From the NCBI GenBank assembly GCA_014799955.1, contig JAAVHB010000005.1, forward strand, positions 1 to 64,000: a DNA stretch of 64,000 nt. Reading direction: 5' to 3'. Under the pieces are notes generated by a model, which searched no databases, was not told where the DNA came from, and saw nothing but the letters and a program-made list of their open reading frames with translations. This document shows, one piece after another, positions 18,389 to 26,297 of this stretch. Positions within the stretch are counted from its first letter, which is position 1. Every line of letters starts with the position of its first letter. Source of the DNA: Butyrivibrio sp. Lineage in GTDB: Bacteria > Bacillota > Clostridia > Lachnospirales > Lachnospiraceae. The translations under genes and the position numbers were made by a program.

Positions 18389-20138
18389 AGACGGGATAAG
18401 CGGACAAGCGTTTAACGACAAAGCGCAAATCTCGCACGAGATAACGCAAAAGGAAACGCTCTCCAAGCGGAACGACGGTGTTATTTCCGGCAAGACCGCG
18501 CGAAAGGTCGGTGATGATAAACCCGTTGAGGGCATCGCTCCCAAGCCGCGCGGCTCTCCGTCTGCCGCAAAACAGCGGCAAGTGTATTTTTCCAAGAAAA
18601 CGCCGCAGTCAAAGACCTATAAGGTGCTTAACAACGGCGTGGTCGGAAAAAGTGAGCTGACCAAAAAGAAAATACGCGTTATAAGCAGCAAGAAAGCCGC
18701 AAAACTGAAAAGGGCTAAACTCAAAAAGCTGAAAAAACAGCAAAGGCGGCGAATGAGCGAGCAGATGCAGTTGACGGGAATTGCAATGTACGGATTTTCT
18801 CCGTCAAAGAAGGTCGATTTAAACAAGGCGGTCGGCGGTGTGAAAAAGGTATCTCACGCTGTCGGAAAACCCGTAACTCGGCTGAAACAGCAGTTTTACA
18901 GCCAAGCCGACAAATCCGACGACAGCGGCGTAAAAGCCGCAAAGCTCGGTATGCAGATAAAGGACTACGGCACAAGCGGACTGAAAACCGCCGTAAATAC
19001 GGGCGCGAAAACCGTTAAGAACGGTTCAAAAATTGCGAAAAGGGTTTATCGAAAAGTCCACAAGCCCACATCGGCTCAATTGCGGCGAAAGCTCCAAAAG
19101 CGCGTTAATCACAATCTTGTCGCGGAGGCTAAATTCCTCGCGAAACGCGCCGCAAAGAACGGAGCGAAAGCCGCAGGCAAGGCAACCGCAAAAGCCGCGC
19201 AAGCTGCCGCAAAGGCTGCCGCTAAAGCCGCACAAGCCGCCGCGAGAGCAGTCGCAAGCGCAGTTACAAAAATTGTCGGGATTATCGCGGAAACAATGCC
19301 GTGGAGCATGATAATCATAGCCGCTATTCTGCTGATAGTTATTATCGCTCTTATGTTCGGTTCATTGATTTCGGGCGCGGGCGGCTCTGTTGCGGGCGGC
19401 GGCGCGTGGCTCGTTGACGATAGCAATAACCAAACCCCCGAGGAAATTTACGAGGGTTACAAGGAATTTATCGAGCAAGCAAAGGACGTTATGCAAACGC
19501 AGGCAAAGGACGCTCTGAAAAGCGAGGTCACGGGATTTTGCAACGGCGATACAACAACGCCGCGGAAGATAATTCAGTACATCGACAAGACCCATAACAA
19601 CACTTACTATCCGGCAAAGGGCGCGGACACTTCGATTAACGCGCTGATTGAGCAATTCGGAACGGACGACTACGCGGACTATATGTCCCTGCTGTTTGTA
19701 CTTATGACACGCGAAAAGCAACAGGCGGACGGTGTGACGGATGAGGAAATCTACGACTTTGACTTCAAGAAAGAAGATTTTGAGGAATTTATGCGGACGG
19801 TCAACGAAAACTCTTGTCGGTGGGGAGATACGTTTGTACATAAAACGGCTGTCGAAACCTCACCTCACCCTTGTCCGGGGCGGAATTGCAAAACGGAGTA
19901 CAGATCGGGTTGTAAGTGTTCCTCGTATACCGATAACGAGGGCAAAATTCACCACTATTGCGGAGGACACCCATACTGCCCCGTTGATCACACAAAACTC
20001 ACGGTGAAATTGGTAACGATAAAGGATTACTACGGCAAGGAATACCCCGAAATATATAATTTCTCCGATACCGAAAAAGCGCGGTATGAAGCGTCCAAAG
20101 CAATTATACAGGGTCTGCTCGATTATTGGGAGGGATAG
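18360..20138 (+). CDS. CD1108-like mobile-element protein
   Basis: 592 residues. A long basic N-terminal part (about 1-300; Lys/Ala-rich, with Ala-Lys-Ala repeats near residues 260-305) precedes one membrane segment (about 315-335: MIIIAAILLIVIIALMFG) and an outer domain (about 360-592) with EIYEGYKEFIEQAKDVMQ, YADYMSLLFVLMT and a Cys/His cluster (PHPCPGRNC, CKCSSY, HYCGGHPYC). This fits the CD1108 family of Tn1549-type ICEs, thought to be part of the transfer apparatus on the outer membrane face. The usual NlpC/P60 peptidoglycan hydrolase domain is not seen. The start is uncertain: GTG 18360, or CTG 18369, which is better spaced from GGGGAGG. Confidence 0.65.
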   Translation: MIFLKVIIGKDGISGQAFNDKAQISHEITQKETLSKRNDGVISGKTARKVGDDKPVEGIAPKPRGSPSAAKQRQVYFSKKTPQSKTYKVLNNGVVGKSELTKKKIRVISSKKAAKLKRAKLKKLKKQQRRRMSEQMQLTGIAMYGFSPSKKVDLNKAVGGVKKVSHAVGKPVTRLKQQFYSQADKSDDSGVKAAKLGMQIKDYGTSGLKTAVNTGAKTVKNGSKIAKRVYRKVHKPTSAQLRRKLQKRVNHNLVAEAKFLAKRAAKNGAKAAGKATAKAAQAAAKAAAKAAQAAARAVASAVTKIVGIIAETMPWSMIIIAAILLIVIIALMFGSLISGAGGSVAGGGAWLVDDSNNQTPEEIYEGYKEFIEQAKDVMQTQAKDALKSEVTGFCNGDTTTPRKIIQYIDKTHNNTYYPAKGADTSINALIEQFGTDDYADYMSLLFVLMTREKQQADGVTDEEIYDFDFKKEDFEEFMRTVNENSCRWGDTFVHKTAVETSPHPCPGRNCKTEYRSGCKCSSYTDNEGKIHHYCGGHPYCPVDHTKLTVKLVTIKDYYGKEYPEIYNFSDTEKARYEASKAIIQGLLDYWEG

Positions 20139-20452
20139 TTATTATTAAGAAATTTTACGCGTACATCACGGGCAAAACCGTAAAACAGCGCATTTGCATT
20201 TGCATAGTGCTTACGGTAATGCTTACGTTTGCTTTTTTCATTGTCAAGGCGAACTTTTTTGACAAACCGAACGCGCCGCCCGTTATTTCCGAATACTCCG
20301 AGAACAGCGACAGCGCGGACGGTAATGCCGCCGAGAATTACGAGCCGCCGAAATTCCACATCAGCCTGATAGACACGGGAGTGCTGCTTGCGGTGACAGC
20401 GGCGTACTCGGTTCATAAACTCCGGGAGAAAAAGCGGCAAGGGAGGTTGTGA
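20126..20452 (+). CDS. small membrane protein of the transfer operon
   Basis: About 100-108 residues. Basic N-terminus, a membrane segment at about residues 22-42 (ICICIVLTVMLTFAFFIV), an acidic middle (NSDSADGNAAENYE) and a second hydrophobic stretch (LIDTGVLLAVTAAYSV) before a basic tail (HKLREKKRQGRL). No family recognised. The start is uncertain: TTG 20126 overlaps the preceding stop but has no ribosome binding site, whereas GGGAGGG at 20128-20134 would fit a non-standard ATT start at 20141. It lies where Tn1549-type elements code small membrane subunits. Confidence 0.5.
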   Translation: MGGIVIIKKFYAYITGKTVKQRICICIVLTVMLTFAFFIVKANFFDKPNAPPVISEYSENSDSADGNAAENYEPPKFHISLIDTGVLLAVTAAYSVHKLREKKRQGRL

Positions 20453-20455
20453 TAT

Positions 20456-20818
20456 ATGCCAACGTTCAATGAACGCTTGAAAACGCAGAACAGAAAGCTC
20501 GCCGAAAAGCAAAAACAGCTTGATAAACTCAACAAGACCGTTGAAACGGCGCGGGAAAGTATCAAGGTAATAAACCGCGAGATCGGCGAGATAAAAGATG
20601 AGATAAGCGCACTTGAAACGCGGATACTCACCGAGGCTATCAGTCAAAGGGGTATAAGCGTAGCGGAGCTGGCGGCGGCTATCGAAACGGGAACATTCAT
20701 TCCCGAAAAGCCGCCCGATAGTAAAAGCAGTACTGAAAACAGTACCGACAAAACATTGACCGAAAAGGAGGTTACAGATGAGGTTAGTGGTAGCGGAAAA
20801 GCCCTCGGTGGCTCGTGA
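20456..20818 (+). CDS. coiled-coil protein, DUF4315-like
   Basis: 120 residues, with GGGAGG upstream. Residues 5-60 form a coiled coil with heptad spacing (RKLAEKQKQLDKLNKTVETARESIKVI, IGEIKDEISALETRIL). Then comes ISVAELAAAIETG, a segment typical of DUF4315 proteins coded between the CD1108-like and topoisomerase genes of Tn1549-type ICEs. The last 35 residues are low-complexity Ser/Thr/Glu. Function unknown. The 3' end overlaps topB by 41 bases. Confidence 0.65.
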   Translation: MPTFNERLKTQNRKLAEKQKQLDKLNKTVETARESIKVINREIGEIKDEISALETRILTEAISQRGISVAELAAAIETGTFIPEKPPDSKSSTENSTDKTLTEKEVTDEVSGSGKALGGS

Positions 20819-22877
20819 GATAGCCGCCGTTATCGGCGCGGACAAATACGTCGGCGGCGTTATGCGTGGTAACGGCTATATCGTCACGTCTGCGAGGGGG
20901 CATTTGGTTCGGCTCAAAGAGCCGCAGGAATACGACATCAGATACGAAAAGTGGAACATTGACGATCTGCCGATAATCCCCGACTTTGAATTCGTGCCTA
21001 TTGAGAGCGCGGTCGAGGTTTTGGAACATCTCACGCCGCTGATGAACGGCGCGGAGGTTGACGAGATAATCTGTGCTACGGACGCGGGGCGAGAGGGCGA
21101 GTGCATTTTCCGATACATATATGATTTTATCGGCTGCACAAAGCCCGTAAAGCGGCTGTGGATTTCCTCTCTCACCGCCGAGAGTATCAAAAACGGATTT
21201 GAAAATCTGCTCCCGTCCGAGGAGTATGACAATATGTATGCGGCGGGAATTACCCGCGCCAAGATTGATTGGCTCTGGGGTATGAATTTAACGCGACTTT
21301 ACACAAAGCACTTTGGCGCGATCTGCTCAATCGGGCGTGTTCAGACCGCCGTCGTGAATATGATTGCAAGCCGCGACAGCGAGATCGAGCATTTTACCAA
21401 AAAGCCGTATTTCAAGCTGAAACTCGACAACGGCGCGGAATATTTCGATGAGAGCGGCGATTACTTTACAACGCGCACCGAGGCGGAGAGTGTCCGCGCA
21501 AAATGCGAGGGCGGCACTTGCAAGGTGATCTCCGCAAAAACGCAATTCAAAAAGGAAAATCGTCCGCTGTTGTTCTCCCTCACTTCGTTACAAGCGGAGG
21601 CTAACGATAAGTACGGATTTTCGGCGGCAACAACACTTACGGTTATGCAGTCACTCTACGAAAAGAAATTACTGACCTATCCAAGAACGGACAGTAACTT
21701 CCTTACGGACGATATGGCGGCGATTTTGCCCGACCGCGTGGCTATGCTCCGCGTATTTGATGAACGTGCGGACAAGCTGCTGACCGAGGGGTTGAACATT
21801 GACGGTCGTATCATCAACAACGGCAAGGTGTCCGATCACCACGCCATAATTCCCACGGAGAATATCGGAAACGCCGACAAAGCCGAGTTGTCCGAGAGCG
21901 AAAAGGCTGTTTTGGATATGGTGATAACGCGCTTTCTGGCGGCTTTGTCGGCGCAGTACGAATATTCCGAAACGGAGTACGTTTTTGATTTAAATGGTGA
22001 ACGCTTTCGGTGCAAAACAAAGCAGACCGTCAAGCTCGGTTGGAAAAAATTCTACACGGAAGATGAAAGCGGCACTGCCCTCTCGTACTCCGAGGGTGAC
22101 GAGATCGCGGTAAACGATATTGAGGTGGTCGAGTGCGAAACCGCGCCGCCCAAGCGATTTACGGAAAGTATGCTCTTAAAGACAATGGAGAATATAGACC
22201 ACCGTATTGAGGATAAGGAATTGTCCGAATATGTTTCCGAGCGCGGTTTGGGTACTCCCGCGACACGAGCCGCGATTATCGAGCGCATTATACGTGTCGG
22301 CTATGTGGAGCGCAAGGGTAAACAGCTTGTCGCGACAGACAAGGCGAAAACGGTCATTTCCCTGTTGCCCGATGAGGTCAAAAGTGTTGAAATAACCGCC
22401 GCTATGGAGCTGCAACTGTCCGCGATAGAAAACGGAACGGTAAGCGCGGAGGACGTTATTTCGGGAGTTATCGCAAAGATACGCTCCGTTATAGCCGCAG
22501 AAAACGGAAAAGCGCATATTTCCCTTGCGCCCGAACGTGAAACGCTCGGCAGATGTCCGAAATGCAGCGGCAACGTCTACAAGTACGTCAAGGACGGTAA
22601 AACTTGCTATTACTGCGAAAATTCGCCGAGAACGTGCTATTTCCGCGTGTATGAGGACGATCTTTTCTTTAAATCCAAAGGGAAAAAATTGTCCGAGGGT
22701 AACGTTAAAACTCTGCTTGAAAAGGGAAAGTTGAAGATGAACGGCTTGAAATCCGAGCGCACGGGCAAAACCTACGATGCCGTCATTTCATTCAAGGACT
22801 ATGTGAGCAAAACGGACGGGAAAACAAAGGTCGGCTTTGCTATGGAATTTGACAATTCCAAAAAGCACCACCGATAA
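20778..22877 (+). CDS. topB: DNA topoisomerase III (type IA)
   Basis: 699 residues, starting ATG 20778 after AAAGGAGG. The TOPRIM domain starts at residue 1 (LVVAEKPSVAREIAAVIGA) and includes ICATDAGREGECIFRYIYD with the metal-binding acidic residues. The catalytic tyrosine is in LLTYPRTDSNFL (about residue 301), and RGLGTPATRAAIIERI (about 490) is the conserved active-site segment. The C-terminus has a Cys4-like unit (GRCPKCSGNVY, CYYCEN). It resolves single-strand links and is carried by many Tn1549-type ICEs to process transferred DNA. All key residues appear present. Confidence 0.95.
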   Translation: MRLVVAEKPSVAREIAAVIGADKYVGGVMRGNGYIVTSARGHLVRLKEPQEYDIRYEKWNIDDLPIIPDFEFVPIESAVEVLEHLTPLMNGAEVDEIICATDAGREGECIFRYIYDFIGCTKPVKRLWISSLTAESIKNGFENLLPSEEYDNMYAAGITRAKIDWLWGMNLTRLYTKHFGAICSIGRVQTAVVNMIASRDSEIEHFTKKPYFKLKLDNGAEYFDESGDYFTTRTEAESVRAKCEGGTCKVISAKTQFKKENRPLLFSLTSLQAEANDKYGFSAATTLTVMQSLYEKKLLTYPRTDSNFLTDDMAAILPDRVAMLRVFDERADKLLTEGLNIDGRIINNGKVSDHHAIIPTENIGNADKAELSESEKAVLDMVITRFLAALSAQYEYSETEYVFDLNGERFRCKTKQTVKLGWKKFYTEDESGTALSYSEGDEIAVNDIEVVECETAPPKRFTESMLLKTMENIDHRIEDKELSEYVSERGLGTPATRAAIIERIIRVGYVERKGKQLVATDKAKTVISLLPDEVKSVEITAAMELQLSAIENGTVSAEDVISGVIAKIRSVIAAENGKAHISLAPERETLGRCPKCSGNVYKYVKDGKTCYYCENSPRTCYFRVYEDDLFFKSKGKKLSEGNVKTLLEKGKLKMNGLKSERTGKTYDAVISFKDYVSKTDGKTKVGFAMEFDNSKKHHR

Positions 22878-22894
22878 AGAAAGGAGAGATCATA

Positions 22895-25612
22895 TTGTAT
22901 TTTTTTCGCGTAGAAATATCCAGCTTTGATGACGCGGCGAAAACTCTGTTTATTATCCCCGAACAGAACGCGGACGAACAGGGTGTACCGTTTGAGGAAA
23001 GATTTCTCACAATGACCGCTGAATACAAGGCGTTTATTAAGGAAACCGCGACAAGTATGGTTGACGGTACATATACGCAGTTTGCTTGTGAGGAAAGGTA
23101 CGAGAGCATTTCCGAGGAGCTTTTTGGACAATTGCAAGCCGAGGGTAAGCTGACGGAGCTTGACGGCAACAGCTTTTCAATTTCCACGGGATTTAAGCCC
23201 AAGAAGTCGGGCGGCGGCAAAAAGGATATAAAGATGTATCTGATAATCGGCGCGTTTGCGCTTGCGCTTGTCGTTCTTCTGATAGTATCGGCGGCGGTGG
23301 GCGGCAAGGGCGATGAAGATACCGTTACCTCGGTCGAAACCTCGGAGAGCGTGGAAAGCACCGAAAACTCCGCGCCCGAAACCTCGGAGGACAGCACTTC
23401 TTCCGATGATGAAAGCTCCGAAACCTCAACGAGCAGTACAACCTCGGACTATGTGGACGACCCGCCCGACGATACCTCCGACACGTCCGGGGGAACGGAC
23501 GAGAACGGCTACACAAACACGGGATATTCCCCAAAGCCGACAACAGCGGCAAGCAGCGGAAACGGTAATGTAAGCGGCACATACAGTATTTCTTTCAACA
23601 CGAACGGCGGCGAGGGTTCGCTTGAGGGAATTACCGCTGAGGCGGGTCAATATGTCGTGCTGCCGAGCGCGGAGGTTGCCGCAAAATCGATCAGCAAAAA
23701 GGGCTATAAGCTGATAGGCTTTTCCGACAATACGGAAATCCCCTATCCGCTTTACCACTACAAAATGCCGTATGAGAACGTCACGCTTTTCGCGGTATGG
23801 GAGCCTGATACTTTCACCGTGACCTACAATTCCAACGGCGGCACGGGAACGCTCTCACGCGCGGAGGTAAAGTTCGGAGATAACGTTCCGCTCCCGACCG
23901 ATATTTCCGTTTACAAGGACGGTCTGTTCTTGTCGGGGTGGGCAAAGACGGCGAGTGCCAAAACAGCACTGAAAACATTGAAAATGCCCTCCGAGGATAT
24001 AACGCTTTACGCGGTATGGAACAGTAAAGCGCCGACGGCGAAAATAACGCTCCACTATGACGATAAAATTCAAGTCATAGAAAAGGAAATAGGCTCAACG
24101 GTCGATATGCTCAACAGCTTTGGGGTGCAAAAGGACGGTCAAACGGTCGAGGGGTGGTATTTTGAAAATTCGCCCTCTCGCGTTGAAATGCTTTATGTTG
24201 ACGGCGACTGTGACCTCTACGCAAAGTGGCAGAACGCGGAGTATATAACGGTAACGATTGACCGCGGCTATCTCGACAAGAGCGCGGAAACGTACAGAAT
24301 ACCGCTTGATATGACGGGTGCAGCCACTTTAAAGCTCCCCGTTGTTGACGATAAAAACGACGTTTACAATCACGTTGACGGCTGTACCTACGGATATTCC
24401 GACAGAAAGCAGACGGGCGAGTTCGGCACAATTAAGTATTTCGGTGATACGGAGTACAAATTCACCGAGAACATTACTCTTTATCGCGTCTTGAACGAAT
24501 ACGGCGGCGGTGTCGGCACAAAGGACGATCCGTATATTATCAGCTGTTACGATCAGCTTTTGCGGCTCTCCGAAAACGGAGCAAGCGGATATTTCAAGCA
24601 GACAGCGGATATAAAGTTCCCCTCGAATATCGAGCGCAAGCCTATTGATACCAAGATAATCTCCCGTGGCTACGAAAACAAGTCCTACGACTTCTTTGTC
24701 TATGACGGCGGCAGTTTCAAGATAAGCAATATCCGCGGAAACGGCGGTCTGTTCGGAAATATCGCGGGTTCAACGATAAAGAATGTCATTATAGACGGCG
24801 CGAATATCGAACGCGGGAAATCGGACAATCTCGGTATTCTCTGTAATGAAGTTGCCTCGTACTCGTTCGGAAGTGTTGACGGCTCACGGGATTTTGCTAC
24901 GGGAAACACCAAAATTCAAAACTGTACCGTAAAAAACAGCAAAATAGACGGAGAGGGCGCGGAGAATGTCGGCGGTATTTGCGGCTATGGCGGTATCATC
25001 TCCGATTGTTATGCAAGTGAGGTTTCGATCAGCGGCGGTGATAATGTCGGCGGCATTGTAGGAAACGCTTGTTCGGTAACAGGTTCTCTCGCGAATGGTG
25101 TGACCACAAGCGGCGTTATTAAATCCGCGGGCGGTATTGCGGGTACGGCATACGGCGCGAAGATCTATACCAACGGCAATGAGTACGGTTATTCGGGCGG
25201 TAATATCATAGGGTGCGGAGTGCGCACGTTCACTTCATCGGCTGCCAACAGCGGCGGCATTGTCGGAACGGCTACATCGCGCAACAAGTCCGCGTATATC
25301 AAGAGTTGCTATACCGCAAACATTTACCTCAACGGAAAAAACAACGGCGGTATCGCGGGCGCGGACGGAGATAACGAGCCGCATAGAATAGCGTACTGTC
25401 TGGTGGACAACACAAACCGCTATTCCGTCATAGGCGGCACGGAAATCAAGTCCATAGGCAAAACAATGGTGCTTTCCGTTCCGGCAGACAGCGGATTGAC
25501 AGTCGAGGGAGTGCTTTCGGTGCTGAATGCCGCAGGCAGCGGTTACAATGGCTGGAAACGCTCCGACAAGGTAAACAACGGATACCCATATCCGTCAAAA
25601 ATAATTTTATGA
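22895..25612 (+). CDS. membrane-anchored surface protein with InlB and GLUG repeats (CD1107-like N-terminus)
   Basis: 905 residues from TTG 22895 (AAAGGAGAG upstream). A cytoplasmic N-terminus (1-108; CD1107/DUF4366-like position) is followed by one membrane segment (about 112-133: YLIIGAFALALVVLLIVSAA), then a Ser/Thr/Glu-rich stalk (about 140-225). Outside are InlB B-repeat-like units (ISFNTNGGEGSLEG, FTVTYNSNGGTGTLSRAE, each ending in ITLYAVW-like strands). A right-handed beta-helix-like GLUG region runs about 650-860 (NVGGICGYGG, NVGGIVGNACS, NSGGIVGTATS, NNGGIAGADG). No LPXTG is seen, so the N-terminal helix is the anchor. Its place in the transfer operon suggests mating-pair contact. 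CD1107 proteins are usually far smaller. Confidence 0.75.
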   Translation: MYFFRVEISSFDDAAKTLFIIPEQNADEQGVPFEERFLTMTAEYKAFIKETATSMVDGTYTQFACEERYESISEELFGQLQAEGKLTELDGNSFSISTGFKPKKSGGGKKDIKMYLIIGAFALALVVLLIVSAAVGGKGDEDTVTSVETSESVESTENSAPETSEDSTSSDDESSETSTSSTTSDYVDDPPDDTSDTSGGTDENGYTNTGYSPKPTTAASSGNGNVSGTYSISFNTNGGEGSLEGITAEAGQYVVLPSAEVAAKSISKKGYKLIGFSDNTEIPYPLYHYKMPYENVTLFAVWEPDTFTVTYNSNGGTGTLSRAEVKFGDNVPLPTDISVYKDGLFLSGWAKTASAKTALKTLKMPSEDITLYAVWNSKAPTAKITLHYDDKIQVIEKEIGSTVDMLNSFGVQKDGQTVEGWYFENSPSRVEMLYVDGDCDLYAKWQNAEYITVTIDRGYLDKSAETYRIPLDMTGAATLKLPVVDDKNDVYNHVDGCTYGYSDRKQTGEFGTIKYFGDTEYKFTENITLYRVLNEYGGGVGTKDDPYIISCYDQLLRLSENGASGYFKQTADIKFPSNIERKPIDTKIISRGYENKSYDFFVYDGGSFKISNIRGNGGLFGNIAGSTIKNVIIDGANIERGKSDNLGILCNEVASYSFGSVDGSRDFATGNTKIQNCTVKNSKIDGEGAENVGGICGYGGIISDCYASEVSISGGDNVGGIVGNACSVTGSLANGVTTSGVIKSAGGIAGTAYGAKIYTNGNEYGYSGGNIIGCGVRTFTSSAANSGGIVGTATSRNKSAYIKSCYTANIYLNGKNNGGIAGADGDNEPHRIAYCLVDNTNRYSVIGGTEIKSIGKTMVLSVPADSGLTVEGVLSVLNAAGSGYNGWKRSDKVNNGYPYPSKIIL

Positions 25613-25624
25613 GGAGGTTCTGCT

Positions 25625-25873
25625 ATGAGCGACGAACTGAAAGCAAAGAGGCGCACGGAATGGCTTGTCGATGAGCTTATGGATATGCAGAGGGAGCGCG
25701 ATGACGCTCTCGATAAGCTGAACAAGGCGAGAATGGAGATTTTTTCGCTTGAAACAAAGCTGAAAGCGGTCGATACCCTGACGTGCGGCAACTTCAAGCG
25801 CGAGAACACGGCGGCATTTGAGAAAAACACGGACATACCCTATGCGGACGATAAGGAGGTCAACAATGAATAA
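25625..25873 (+). CDS. small coiled-coil protein
   Basis: 82 residues, with GAGGAGG upstream. Residues 5-55 form a charged helix with heptads (WLVDELMDMQRERDDALDKLNKARMEIFSLETKLKAV). The C-terminus is acidic. No family is recognised; it could be an accessory factor for SSB, whose gene it overlaps by 8 bases. The pair would be translationally coupled. Confidence 0.5.
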   Translation: MSDELKAKRRTEWLVDELMDMQRERDDALDKLNKARMEIFSLETKLKAVDTLTCGNFKRENTAAFEKNTDIPYADDKEVNNE

Positions 25874-26246
25874 TAAGGACAACGTTAATGTTATCACTCT
25901 GAAAGGACGGTTTGTTTCCGCTCCCAAGCTCAACACGACAAAGGCGGGCGTTCCCGTAACCTCGTTTGCCATTGAAGTAAACAGGCGTAACGGCAAGAAA
26001 TCCGATTATTTCACCATTGTTTGTTGGAATGAGAACGCGGAGTACGTCTGCAATAAGTACACCGAGGGCGCGGAGATCGTGGTTGACGGTGAAATGCAGA
26101 CCCACCGTCACCCCGATAAGCACGGCAACAATGTGACTTGGTATGAGGTGGTTGCGGATCACGTTCTGCTTTTTGCCGATAAGAAGTATATCGCTCCCAC
26201 CAACGCGCCTGTTATTCCCGAACAGACGGACATATCCGCTCTGTAA
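25866..26246 (+). CDS. ssb: single-stranded DNA-binding protein
   Basis: 126 residues from ATG 25866 (AAGGAGG upstream); the in-frame extension to 25818 is not needed. One OB fold: VNVITLKGRFVSAPKLNTT, VPVTSFAIEVNRR, DYFTIVCWNENAEYV, EIVVDGEMQTHRHPDKHGNNVTWYEVVADHVLLF, closely matching bacterial SSB. The acidic C-terminal tail with a terminal Phe found in chromosomal SSB is missing (ends QTDISAL), which is common in element-coded SSBs and means weaker recruitment of host partners. It would coat the transferred strand. Confidence 0.88.
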   Translation: MNNKDNVNVITLKGRFVSAPKLNTTKAGVPVTSFAIEVNRRNGKKSDYFTIVCWNENAEYVCNKYTEGAEIVVDGEMQTHRHPDKHGNNVTWYEVVADHVLLFADKKYIAPTNAPVIPEQTDISAL

Positions 26247-26297
26247 ATTCTACTTATAAGCTGTGCTATCGGCTATACGGGCAGAAAGGGGGCTTAT

